A DNA stretch of 64,000 nt. Source: an uncultured Bacteroidales bacterium (GTDB lineage Bacteria; Bacteroidota; Bacteroidia; Bacteroidales; Paludibacteraceae). The number at the start of each line of letters is the position of its first letter. Position 1 is the stretch's first letter. A program made the translations under genes and the position numbers. Positions 9,075 to 18,172 of this stretch are shown in pieces. Below the pieces are notes generated by a model. The model was not told the DNA's origin. It was given only the letters and a program-made list of their open reading frames with translations, and did no database searches. The DNA lies in NCBI GenBank assembly GCA_937901225.1, contig CALCGX010000127.1:16872-80871 (forward strand), read 5' to 3'.

Positions 9075-12000
9075 AACGATTAGCATTTCTATTCATCGCA
9101 TTGGCTACCGTAGTGGTGGCCAATGCTGCTATCGTCACAGGCCAAGTAGCAGATGCTCAAGGCGAACCTTTGATAGGTGTGAGTGTAGTTGTAACTGGTA
9201 CCTCTGAGGGTACGATCACTGATTTTGATGGATTCTATACCATTGATGTGACTCCAGATGCACAACTGCAATTCTCCTACATGGGTTATACGACTGTCAC
9301 TGAAAAGGTCAATAACCGTACAACCATTAATGTCGTACTCAAAGAAGACACGCGTCTCTTGGATGAAGTGGTCGTAGTAGGTTATGATACTCAGCGCAAA
9401 GCCAATTTGACAGGTGCGGTAGGTTCTGTGAGTGTAGAAGATCAACTCGAAGGACGTCCGCTTGCCAACGTTGGTACGGGTATGCAAGGTGCAGTTGCAG
9501 GTCTTACAGTGACCAATTCTTCTGGTCGTTTGGGTGATACTCCTAAGTTCCGTATCCGTGGTGCTGTAGGTACATTGCTCAATGAGGGTGGTAGTCAACC
9601 GCTTATTCTTGTGGATGGTGTGGAGATTAGCGATATTTCAATGATTAATGCGGATGATATCAAAGAAATTTCCGTCTTGAAAGATGCTGCTTCATCCAGT
9701 ATCTATGGTACACGTGCAGCATTCGGTGTAATCCTGATTACTACCAAATCGGGTAGTGGTGTAGATTCTAAATTCCGTGTAAACTACTCTAATAACTTCT
9801 CTTGGGCTACTCCTACAGCCTTACCTGAAATCGCAAAATCATACATTGGTGCTGAGATGGCTTTGGAAGCGCGTAATCGTCGCGTACCAGGTACAACGCT
9901 GTTTACCAACTCTTGCGGTCTTGTATGGAATGCTGAAGATATTGAGTATATGCGGGAATGGGAAAACGCATTTGGAAATGCTGATCTCGGATCAGAAATG
10001 GTTGAAGGACGCGATTTTATTATCAAATCAGGTGTTCCTCACTTCTGGAGAAGTTGGAATGCTGCGGATGAATATATCAATGATTTTTCATTCAGCCAAC
10101 AGCACAATATGAGTTTTAGTGGTACTGCTGGAAAAACCAACTATTATATGGGTCTTAGTTATATGGGGCAAAATGGAGTTGTAAAAGTTAATCCAGACTC
10201 TTATAATCGTTTTTCTGTTAACTATTCTACCGATACCGAAATCAAACCTTGGCTCAAGGTACGTAGCAAAGCACTCTATACGCGCACGAATTTGGAAACA
10301 CCATTCAACTTCAATACGGCAAGTTACGATGCGCTATACTACCTCTATCGTTGGCCCACCATCATGCCATATGGTACCTATGAGGGAGAACCTTTCCGTA
10401 ACTCTGTGACAGAAACTGCTGCGGCAAATATGAATTCAGATGTTAAGGATTATATGCGTTTTTCCGTAGGCGCGACTTTCGTTTTAGGTATTCCTGATTT
10501 GACATTGGATGTCGATTATACATATAACCTTGATAACCAAAATATCACTCAACGTGGTGGTACTGTTGGTGGATGGGATTTCTGGAGTGGTAGCATGTCA
10601 CTTGTAGATAACTGGGCTGCCACTGCTCGTAATAAAGTGGATAAATACCAATACAATCGCAACTACCATGCTGGTAATGCTGTACTTCGTTACAAACATA
10701 CTTGGAACGATGCACATAGTTTGAATGTGTTTGGTGGTATGAATATTGAGTATAAAGAAGTGGACTACGTCAATGCTGAGAAACGTGACTTATTGGATCA
10801 AACGAAACCAGAAATTTCATTGGCTATTGGTGATAACTTTATTTATGGAAGTCATACATCGTGGGCTATCATGGGCTTTTTTGCGCGCGTGAACTATGCT
10901 TATAAAAATCGTTACCTCATTGAGTTGAATGGTCGTTTTGATGGCTCTTCTCGCTTCCCAACCGACCAACAATGGGGCTTCTTCCCATCAGGTTCTCTTG
11001 GATGGGTGGCTAGCGAAGAGAATTTCTGGGAGGTACTTAATCCATATTGGAGTTTCCTCAAACTGCGTGCTTCTTATGGTTCGATTGGTAACCAAGATAT
11101 TGGTGATAACCGATTCCGTGCTATCATGGCATCATCCAATAGTGGCTGGATTATGGGAGAGACGAATGTACTTACTTTCTCTATGCCAACTGCATTGGCA
11201 GATGGATTTACATGGGAAACCATCAAGACTATCAATGGTGGTGTTGATATGCGTTTCTTTAATGACGATTTAGGTGTTAGTTTGGATGTATATCGCCGTA
11301 TTAATGATGGTATGGTGGTGGGTGGTAGCGAAGTGCCAAGTACATTTGGTGCAACAGCTCCTTATGAAAATGCTGCGCAATTGACTACTAACGGTTGGGA
11401 ATTAGGTATTGACTACCACCATCGTTTCTCCAATGGCTTACGCTTGAATGTATCGGCCAATGTGTCGGATGCGTTGACTATCGTTACGAAGCACCCTCGT
11501 AAAACAACCTCTGTGATTGATGGAAGCAATTATGAGGGTAAAGTTTATGGCGAAATTTGGGGCTTCACCACCGATCGTCTCTTCCAAGAAAGCGACTTTG
11601 ATGAAAACGGAAATTTGTTGCCAGGTATTGCTACACAAACCTATTTTGAGAATAGCGGTTACAAATACAAATATGGCCCAGGTGATGTGAAGTATATGGA
11701 TTTAGATGGAAATGGTGAAATCAATTGGGGCGATAAGACTGTAGAGAATCATGGTGATTGGAGCCGCATTGGTAATGCAATCCCACGTTATGAATACAAT
11801 TTCAAAATTGGTGTGGATTGGAAAGGTATTGACCTCAACATCTTCTTCCAAGGTGTAGGTTCGCGCCAATACTGGGCTACTGGATCTATGATGATTCCAG
11901 GTTGGAACTTCTCTGAGGGTACATATTATGCACACCAAACTGACTATTGGACTCCTGAGAATACGAATGCTTGGTATCCTCGTTTGGCAGAAACCAACCA

Positions 12001-12310
12001 ACCTGGACAATATTCTGCATCTGGATTCAACTTCTTGTGTCAAACACGTTATCTGTTAGATATGAGCTATCTTCGTCTCAAAAACATTACATTGGGATAT
12101 AGCTTACCAGATAAAGTGTTAAAGAAAATGCATTTTGAGAAGTTCCGCATTTATTTTAGTGCAGAGAATGTATGTGAGATTGATAAATTAGGTGATTTGC
12201 CTATTGATCCAGAAACTGCTACTTCATCTGGTGATGGTGGAGCGATGGGATTTGGACGTATTTATCCATTTACTCGTCAATTGAGTTGCGGTTTGCAAAT
12301 ATCACTTTAA
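9071..12310 (+). CDS. SusC/RagA-family TonB-dependent outer membrane transporter
   Basis: 1079 residues. A signal peptide is followed by a carboxypeptidase-regulatory-like domain (about 21-105), a TonB-box-like DEVVVVGYD, the plug with GAVAGLTV, LILVDGVE and SVLKDAASSSIYGTRAAFGVI, and a long beta-barrel ending in aromatic-rich strands. The family signature DLDGNGEINWGD lies near residue 876. SusC proteins import oligosaccharides or peptides with a SusD lid. Being coupled to an amidase and near NamZ and a symporter suggests a muropeptide- or amino-sugar-derived ligand; this is inference. ATGA overlap with the upstream gene and a 30-bp gap to susD fix it within one operon. Confidence 0.95.
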   Translation: MKRLAFLFIALATVVVANAAIVTGQVADAQGEPLIGVSVVVTGTSEGTITDFDGFYTIDVTPDAQLQFSYMGYTTVTEKVNNRTTINVVLKEDTRLLDEVVVVGYDTQRKANLTGAVGSVSVEDQLEGRPLANVGTGMQGAVAGLTVTNSSGRLGDTPKFRIRGAVGTLLNEGGSQPLILVDGVEISDISMINADDIKEISVLKDAASSSIYGTRAAFGVILITTKSGSGVDSKFRVNYSNNFSWATPTALPEIAKSYIGAEMALEARNRRVPGTTLFTNSCGLVWNAEDIEYMREWENAFGNADLGSEMVEGRDFIIKSGVPHFWRSWNAADEYINDFSFSQQHNMSFSGTAGKTNYYMGLSYMGQNGVVKVNPDSYNRFSVNYSTDTEIKPWLKVRSKALYTRTNLETPFNFNTASYDALYYLYRWPTIMPYGTYEGEPFRNSVTETAAANMNSDVKDYMRFSVGATFVLGIPDLTLDVDYTYNLDNQNITQRGGTVGGWDFWSGSMSLVDNWAATARNKVDKYQYNRNYHAGNAVLRYKHTWNDAHSLNVFGGMNIEYKEVDYVNAEKRDLLDQTKPEISLAIGDNFIYGSHTSWAIMGFFARVNYAYKNRYLIELNGRFDGSSRFPTDQQWGFFPSGSLGWVASEENFWEVLNPYWSFLKLRASYGSIGNQDIGDNRFRAIMASSNSGWIMGETNVLTFSMPTALADGFTWETIKTINGGVDMRFFNDDLGVSLDVYRRINDGMVVGGSEVPSTFGATAPYENAAQLTTNGWELGIDYHHRFSNGLRLNVSANVSDALTIVTKHPRKTTSVIDGSNYEGKVYGEIWGFTTDRLFQESDFDENGNLLPGIATQTYFENSGYKYKYGPGDVKYMDLDGNGEINWGDKTVENHGDWSRIGNAIPRYEYNFKIGVDWKGIDLNIFFQGVGSRQYWATGSMMIPGWNFSEGTYYAHQTDYWTPENTNAWYPRLAETNQPGQYSASGFNFLCQTRYLLDMSYLRLKNITLGYSLPDKVLKKMHFEKFRIYFSAENVCEIDKLGDLPIDPETATSSGDGGAMGFGRIYPFTRQLSCGLQISL

Positions 12311-12340
12311 TTGTTGAATCCTTTATATTTAGAATAAAAT

Positions 12341-14122
12341 ATGAAAAAGATATTATTATTGTCACTTACAGTACTGTTGATGTGCACTTTGGTTGGTTGC
12401 GAGGATTTTCTCAACCAACCTCCTTATGATGATTTTACAGATGCAGAGTATTGGAAAAATGAAGATCAAGCTCGTACATTTATGTATGGCTTCTATACAT
12501 CAATCTTCTCTGGTTATGGTTCTGGTGCTTCACATGGGCAATTCTTAATGGGGCAAACATCCAACGATGATTTTGCTTCGGATGTTGAGCAACAAGATTT
12601 GACTCCGCTGGTAATACCTGAGGCTGATGGTTCTTGGAGTTTTACTAATATCCGCAAAGCGAATTACGTATTAGAGAATATTGATCGCATTGATGCTAAT
12701 GCTGCGGCCAAAAATCACTGGCGTGGTGTAGCGCGTTTCTTCCGTGCTTGTTATTATAGCAACCTCGTGTTCCGTTATGGTGATGTGCCTTGGTATGATC
12801 GTGTGCCTGCATTGAGCGATAATGATTATCTCTACAAGGATCGTGATTCACGCACGTTTGTAGATTCTTGCATCATGGCAGATTTCCAATATGCAATGGA
12901 TAGTGTGCGTGCGAATGATGGTAACTTGCAAATCAATAAGTATGTGGTAGCAGCAATGGCATCACGACTTCTTTTGCGCGAAGGAACATTCCTCAAATAC
13001 CATAATTTAGATCAAGCCATGGCAGAGCAATGCCTTACGATGGCTAAGAATGCAGCAGAATTAGTAATGAAGTCGGGCAAGTATGCTGTTGCATCATCCT
13101 ATAAGAACCTCTTTGTGAGCGAAGATCTGAGTACGAATCCTGAGATTATTATGTATCGTCAGTATGAGGATGGTTTATTAGCGCACTCTACACTAGCATA
13201 TTCTTATACCGAAGCACAAGCTGGTTTGAGCAAATCCCTCGCAGAGGATTTTGTGAATGCCAACGGCTTGCCTATATACGCTGAAAATGCGAAATGGTTA
13301 GCGAAAACGAGTGAAGACTTCTTTGCTAATCGTGACCCTCGTCTTGCAATGTGCATTCGCAATCATTATTGTATCAAAGGAGAGAGCCTTACTCCGTTCT
13401 CATATGCACTCTCTGGATATGCATGGAATAAGTTTATGGATGATAGCAAGGCTGGAGAGAAAAATCCTACATGGGCAAGAGAAAAGAATACTACCGATGC
13501 ACCTTGCGTGCGCTATGCTGAGGTATTGCTCAACTATGTGGAAGCTGCATATGAATTGCATCTTATGTCTAAATACACCTTTACACAAGCTGATTTGGAT
13601 AAGTCAATCAATCTCATTCGTGCGCGTGCAGATGTGAACTTGCCTGCATTGCAAATGTTGGGTGATCAACCTGCTATAAACGGTGTAGCATTTGATGATC
13701 CTAAACGCCTGCAAATAGAGCAAAAAGCCAATGATGGTAAATTGATTACCCCATCTTTACTTTGGGAAATTCGTCGTGAACGACGTGTGGAATTATGTTT
13801 GGAAGGCTTCCGTCTCAACGACCTCAAGCGTTGGTGCAAGTTGGATTATATGTGGAATGAATGTAATCCAGATATTCGCTATGGTGCATACATTCGTGTA
13901 AGCGACTACAAGAATAAGGATAAAGAGATTATCCTTGCAGGTAAGGTAGATCCACTCACCAACGATACTGTGACCAAAGAGGGGTATATTTTGCGTAATA
14001 CTTTAGGAAAGCGTAATCGTCCAATTAAGCGTAATTATATCAATCCTATTCCTTCGGGACAAATTACGTTATACAAATCCAAAGGATATACATTGTCTCA
14101 AAATACAGAATGGGGTTGGTAA
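12341..14122 (+). CDS. SusD/RagB-family surface lipoprotein
   Basis: 593 residues with a lipobox ending LVGC (Cys20). The N-terminus (CEDFLNQPPYDDFTDAEYW) and the later segment LLWEIRRERRVELCLEGFRLNDLKRW are typical of SusD. SusD-like proteins are tetratricopeptide-type helical proteins that cap the SusC barrel and bind ligand. It lies 30 bp after susC and 54 bp before a second lipoprotein gene. Ligand specificity cannot be read from the sequence. Confidence 0.95.
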   Translation: MKKILLLSLTVLLMCTLVGCEDFLNQPPYDDFTDAEYWKNEDQARTFMYGFYTSIFSGYGSGASHGQFLMGQTSNDDFASDVEQQDLTPLVIPEADGSWSFTNIRKANYVLENIDRIDANAAAKNHWRGVARFFRACYYSNLVFRYGDVPWYDRVPALSDNDYLYKDRDSRTFVDSCIMADFQYAMDSVRANDGNLQINKYVVAAMASRLLLREGTFLKYHNLDQAMAEQCLTMAKNAAELVMKSGKYAVASSYKNLFVSEDLSTNPEIIMYRQYEDGLLAHSTLAYSYTEAQAGLSKSLAEDFVNANGLPIYAENAKWLAKTSEDFFANRDPRLAMCIRNHYCIKGESLTPFSYALSGYAWNKFMDDSKAGEKNPTWAREKNTTDAPCVRYAEVLLNYVEAAYELHLMSKYTFTQADLDKSINLIRARADVNLPALQMLGDQPAINGVAFDDPKRLQIEQKANDGKLITPSLLWEIRRERRVELCLEGFRLNDLKRWCKLDYMWNECNPDIRYGAYIRVSDYKNKDKEIILAGKVDPLTNDTVTKEGYILRNTLGKRNRPIKRNYINPIPSGQITLYKSKGYTLSQNTEWGW

Positions 14123-14176
14123 TCCTAATGTGAGTAAACTTAATAAAAATAATAGAACTAATTTTAATTATCAATC

Positions 14177-15952
14177 ATGAAAAAGAATTTATTTTTCCTC
14201 AGTATGGCGGTCTTGAGCATGCTGATGGTTGGTTGTAGTGAACCAGAACAACAAGTCGGTGAAGCTTTGATTAAGAATATCTCTATCAAAAATACCACTT
14301 GTCAAGGCAAAGTAGATAATACAGCTTTTACAGTTGTATTTGATGAAGTTCCTGCTGAGACACCAGTTGAAGCATTGCAATTTGATGGTAAATACTCATT
14401 AGGAGCAAGTTTGGAGAAAAAAGAATATGACTTCAGTAAGGGCTCATCTGAAGATGGTAAGCAATATATTGGTACAATTACAGTTGTAAATGGTACTGTA
14501 TCGCAAGAATATCAGGTAACGCTTAATCTAACTGATCCTACATCAGATCCTAAATTGGTCAAATTAGTGATGCAAAAGGCAGATGGAACAAATGTTGATG
14601 CACGTGTGTTGGCTGATGCAGAACCATTAGCCGTTGCACTAAATATGGAGGATGCTGATGAAGCTACTTTTGTAAGTGTTGAACTATATCCTGCACGTGC
14701 TTCATATTCTTTTACAGAGGCTATTGATGGTAAGATAACCAAAGATAATCCTGGTCAATTGGTAGTAGAGTTTATGGGAAGAAAATCATTCTATAACATT
14801 ACTTTTGCAGCAGCTCCAGCACCAGGTGCAGACCTTACATCACCAATTATACATGATTTTTCTGTAACAACGGAGAATACATATGTTGATTTTACAACCC
14901 TTACAGAGGGTGCTCTAAATACTCGAGGTTCGGACTTTGATGGAGAGCATGTGCTGATTGTTTCTCGTTCTGACAATGCAACTCCTACCCATCACCTCTT
15001 GAAAGTAAGCGATTTACTCAATGGAACAATCTCTCCAATTGAATTAAGCAAAGAGGGTATAGGTAATGCAGAAACAGATATGTTTGTTGTTAGCGCAGGT
15101 CGTTTAAGCCATGGACATATCTATGTATGTAACCTTGCAACTGCTTTGGGTGATGGACATACATTGAAAGTATATCACTATGCGGATGCAACTGCTACTC
15201 CCGATGTTTGGGAATGGGATGGAACAGGTTTGGTTGATTTGAATGGTGAGGAAACATTTGTAGTACCTCGTTTAGGTGATAATATGTCTATTAACTTGGA
15301 TGAGAATGGTAATGGCTATGCGTTCTTCTGCGGACAGGAGGCTTCTGCGGAACGTATCTATCGTATAGATGTTGCTAACTTCAACGAATTTTCCAATCCA
15401 ACTGAAATTACTCTAGAAGAGGCTTTCCTATATTATGGTTATGTAAATCAAGTGGATGAAGATCGTTATTTGTTGACGAGTCACTATATGCTTTCGACAT
15501 GGTTGATTGATAAGGATGGTAATCCACTTGTGTATATAGATTTCCAATCTACAGCAGCTGGTTTAAAACCACACACAGGAGTTGATCCTCATGTTGTGAA
15601 GTACAATGGCGGTTATTACCTTATCTTTGCTTCTCCTTATAACAATACGAAACGTCTTGGCGTTGGTCCAGCTTTATATATGATTGATATTACCGAAGGC
15701 ACTCAAGTAGATATTCAAACTGCCTTGCAAAATTTATCGGACACTTTGTGGTTTGATGAAGAAGGTATATGGGAACCTGATTTCCATTACTCATTAGATG
15801 TACTAAATATGGAAGCGGAACCGGCATCTCGTAAAACTGTTGCTGCTTGCGCAGCACAATGTAATGCTGCTGTCGTAAATGGTAAATTATTAGTGTATGC
15901 AGCAGCCGTTGGTGCTGGCTTTACTATCTTAGAGTTTTCTCCTGCGAAATAA
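14177..15952 (+). CDS. Surface lipoprotein in the SusE/F position
   Basis: 591 residues with lipobox MVGC (Cys20). The first about 220 residues look like beta-sandwich domains of the DUF5018 kind, with repeated lysine/valine beta segments. Residues about 235-585 look propeller-like, with DGEHVLIVSR, GHIYVCNLA, GNGYAFFCG and HVVKYNGGYYLIFASP; a DUF4623-like assignment is possible but not certain. Genes in this position of Sus-type loci often encode accessory ligand-binding lipoproteins. No catalytic motif was recognised. A strong hairpin follows the stop codon. Confidence 0.75.
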   Translation: MKKNLFFLSMAVLSMLMVGCSEPEQQVGEALIKNISIKNTTCQGKVDNTAFTVVFDEVPAETPVEALQFDGKYSLGASLEKKEYDFSKGSSEDGKQYIGTITVVNGTVSQEYQVTLNLTDPTSDPKLVKLVMQKADGTNVDARVLADAEPLAVALNMEDADEATFVSVELYPARASYSFTEAIDGKITKDNPGQLVVEFMGRKSFYNITFAAAPAPGADLTSPIIHDFSVTTENTYVDFTTLTEGALNTRGSDFDGEHVLIVSRSDNATPTHHLLKVSDLLNGTISPIELSKEGIGNAETDMFVVSAGRLSHGHIYVCNLATALGDGHTLKVYHYADATATPDVWEWDGTGLVDLNGEETFVVPRLGDNMSINLDENGNGYAFFCGQEASAERIYRIDVANFNEFSNPTEITLEEAFLYYGYVNQVDEDRYLLTSHYMLSTWLIDKDGNPLVYIDFQSTAAGLKPHTGVDPHVVKYNGGYYLIFASPYNNTKRLGVGPALYMIDITEGTQVDIQTALQNLSDTLWFDEEGIWEPDFHYSLDVLNMEAEPASRKTVAACAAQCNAAVVNGKLLVYAAAVGAGFTILEFSPAK

Positions 15953-15972
15953 TCAACTATAACAACATTATG

Positions 15973-16001
15973 CATAGAGGCTGCGTGCAGCAGCCTCTAT
16001 G
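15973..16001 (+). other. Strong RNA hairpin between lipoprotein and FISUMP-like genes
   Basis: Perfect 12-bp arms (15973-15984 and 15990-16001, CATAGAGGCTGC) with a 5-nt loop and no T-run after them. It is therefore unlikely to be a simple terminator. A role in mRNA processing or in protecting the upstream susCD transcript is inference. Confidence 0.7.
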
Positions 16002-16034
16002 TTGTAACTGTAAACAACAGAAAATACTCATAAT

Positions 16035-16913
16035 ATGAGAAAAGGTCTCTTATCGCTCATCTTGTTTCTATTGGCAACAATACTTTCAGCCCAAAACATA
16101 ATGAAAGTGTGGAGCAACGATACACTTATTGAATTTGATATATCTACGATAGATAGCATTACATTTGAAGTCAAAACAGAATATGTAGGAGTATTTTCTG
16201 TAGCAAACAATAAAAGGGTTGCTTTTGCGCCGGGCAACTTGCAATACATTCCTACAGCAGATACTTGGCTCTTTGCTGCTAATCAGTACGATTATATTGG
16301 TACACGCAATATGGTCAATCAAGCGTTTGCCGATACAATAGATTTATTTGCTTGGAGCACAGATACCGACCCTTCTACCGCATGGGGTGTGACCTTAGAG
16401 GATGATAACAACCTCTATGCGGGTAATTTCGTAGATTGGGGCACTACTATTGGTGATGGCAATACATGGCGTACACTTACGTCTGCAGAGTGGGAATATA
16501 TGCGTGCTAAGCGTCCTAATGCTTCCAAACTCATTGGAGTTGGTTCAATCAATGGCATACATGGATTAATTCTCCTTCCTGATGGCTGGATTGCTCCAGA
16601 TGGTATTACTTTTAAAAGTGGATACAGCGACAAGGAGTATAGTGCTATTGCTTTTGAAGAGTACCAATCCTTTACCATCGAACAGTGGAATACGATGCAA
16701 GCTGCGGGTGCAGTCTTCTTGCCTTGTGCTGGCTTCCGATTGGGGACTTCGTTAGCATATATGCAAATGGCAGGATTGTATTGGACTTCCTCGCCACATG
16801 CAGCATATGGTCCACAGTTTGCTAGTTACTTCCTCTTTATGTGCGATGGCGCAGGTATTGGATACGACACGCGTAGTGGCGGCAATGCAGTACGATTGGT
16901 TAAGGACTTGTAA
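16035..16913 (+). CDS. Secreted FISUMP-like / C-type-lectin-fold-like protein
   Basis: 292 residues with a signal peptide (MRKGLLSLILFLLATILSAQ). A short N-terminal segment (KVWSNDTLIEFDISTIDSI) is followed by a domain typical of many Bacteroidetes surface proteins: VAFAPGNLQY, NQYDYIG, WRTLTSAEWEY, LILLPDGW, GAVFLPCAGFR, LYWTSSPH and NAVRLVK. This pattern matches the FISUMP family, related to the formylglycine-generating-enzyme/C-type-lectin fold. No catalytic cysteines of a true formylglycine-generating enzyme were recognised. It lies between the lipoprotein and NamZ genes, so a binding role is likely. This fold is a known target type of diversity-generating retroelements, but no reverse transcriptase is present here. 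Confidence 0.7.
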   Translation: MRKGLLSLILFLLATILSAQNIMKVWSNDTLIEFDISTIDSITFEVKTEYVGVFSVANNKRVAFAPGNLQYIPTADTWLFAANQYDYIGTRNMVNQAFADTIDLFAWSTDTDPSTAWGVTLEDDNNLYAGNFVDWGTTIGDGNTWRTLTSAEWEYMRAKRPNASKLIGVGSINGIHGLILLPDGWIAPDGITFKSGYSDKEYSAIAFEEYQSFTIEQWNTMQAAGAVFLPCAGFRLGTSLAYMQMAGLYWTSSPHAAYGPQFASYFLFMCDGAGIGYDTRSGGNAVRLVKDL

Positions 16914-16939
16914 TACAATAGGCATCAAAAACTAGTTAT

Positions 16940-18124
16940 ATGAAAAAAATCATTTCTCTTTTGGCTTTGTGCTGTTGCGCAATGATTATTGTTGCGGCGG
17001 AAAATGTTAAAGTTGGAGCAGAGCAAACCAAACAATATCTACCTTTGCTCAAAGGTAAACGTGTCGCGTTGATGAGCAATCATACAGGCATTGTTATCCA
17101 AGGACAAGATACTATTCACACGCTTGATTTGTTACTCAAGCATGGTGTGAATGTTACTGCTATTTTCTCTCCTGAGCATGGTTTCCGTGGTACTGCACGC
17201 GAGGGCGAACATGTAGCAAGTAGCGTAGATGAGAAGACAGGCATACCTATTCTGTCGCTCTATGATGGTAAGAGTTACCGTCCTTCTAAAGAAGCAATGG
17301 CCACTTTTGATGTGCTTATCACCGACATCCAAGATGTAGGACTGCGTTTCTATACCTATTATATTACGATGTTTCGCCTCATGGACGCATGCGCACACGA
17401 AGGTAAGCAGTTTATCGTCTTCGACCGACCAAACCCTAATGGTTACTATGTGGATGGTCCTATCCTTGATATGAAGCACAAATCTGGCGTGGGTGCATTG
17501 CCTATCCCTGTGGTGCATGGTATGACCTTGGGTGAACTGGCATTGATGATCAATGGTGAGAACTGGCTATACGATTCGCTCCAAGTGGACCTGACTGTCA
17601 TTCCTTGCAAAAATTATACTCACCAAACGTTATATCGTCTGCCAGTAGCGCCTTCGCCTAACCTACGCAACATGCTTTCTATTTACCTCTATCCTGCTGT
17701 GTGCTTGTTTGAGGCAACCCCTGTGTCTTTAGGTCGAGGTACGGATAAGCCATTCTTGTGCTATGGTCACCCCAATTTCAATGCGCCTCGCACCGAACCA
17801 AGTGCATATGGTCCTGCTATCACTTTCACGCCTAATCAATCTACTCAAAAAGGTCGCATTTGCGATGGTGTAGATCTCAGTGGTATGACCGAAGAAGAGG
17901 CACGTAAGGTAGGTTTCTCTTTGCGCTATCTGTTAGATGCTTACAAACATCTCAATATGGACAACTATTTCTTCCGTCCTTTCTTTGAGTTGTTGGTGGG
18001 ACAAGATTATGTGCGTAAGATGATCAATCAAGGTAAGAGTGAGGAAGATATTCGTGCTTGCTGGCAAGAAGATGTCGCTAAGTTCCAAGAGCAACGTCGT
18101 CCATATCTCCTCTACGAAGAATAA
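16940..18124 (+). CDS. namZ: DUF1343 / NamZ-type exo-beta-N-acetylmuramidase
   Basis: 394 residues, signal peptide at the start (MKKIISLLALCCCAMIIVAA). The family signatures are all present: VALMSNHTG (about 42-50), SPEHGFRG (77-84), DIQDVGLRFYTY (129-140), DRPNP (162-166) and LGRGTDKPF near 270. The founding member, NamZ (YbbC) of Bacillus subtilis, removes MurNAc from the non-reducing end of glycan chains, and Tannerella has a homologue. Length is usual for the family. It lies 26 bp after the FISUMP-like gene and 48 bp before a symporter gene, so release of MurNAc next to an inner-membrane importer is a coherent reading. The precise substrate here is inferred. Confidence 0.88.
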   Translation: MKKIISLLALCCCAMIIVAAENVKVGAEQTKQYLPLLKGKRVALMSNHTGIVIQGQDTIHTLDLLLKHGVNVTAIFSPEHGFRGTAREGEHVASSVDEKTGIPILSLYDGKSYRPSKEAMATFDVLITDIQDVGLRFYTYYITMFRLMDACAHEGKQFIVFDRPNPNGYYVDGPILDMKHKSGVGALPIPVVHGMTLGELALMINGENWLYDSLQVDLTVIPCKNYTHQTLYRLPVAPSPNLRNMLSIYLYPAVCLFEATPVSLGRGTDKPFLCYGHPNFNAPRTEPSAYGPAITFTPNQSTQKGRICDGVDLSGMTEEEARKVGFSLRYLLDAYKHLNMDNYFFRPFFELLVGQDYVRKMINQGKSEEDIRACWQEDVAKFQEQRRPYLLYEE

Positions 18125-18172
18125 TTTGTCTAACAGCCGTAAGCGGTCTAAAGTCTAACTTCTAAAAAATAT

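Noticed and set aside
16035..16913. Diversity-generating retroelement target
   Set aside because: The fold type fits, but no reverse transcriptase, template repeat or accessory gene is present in the window.
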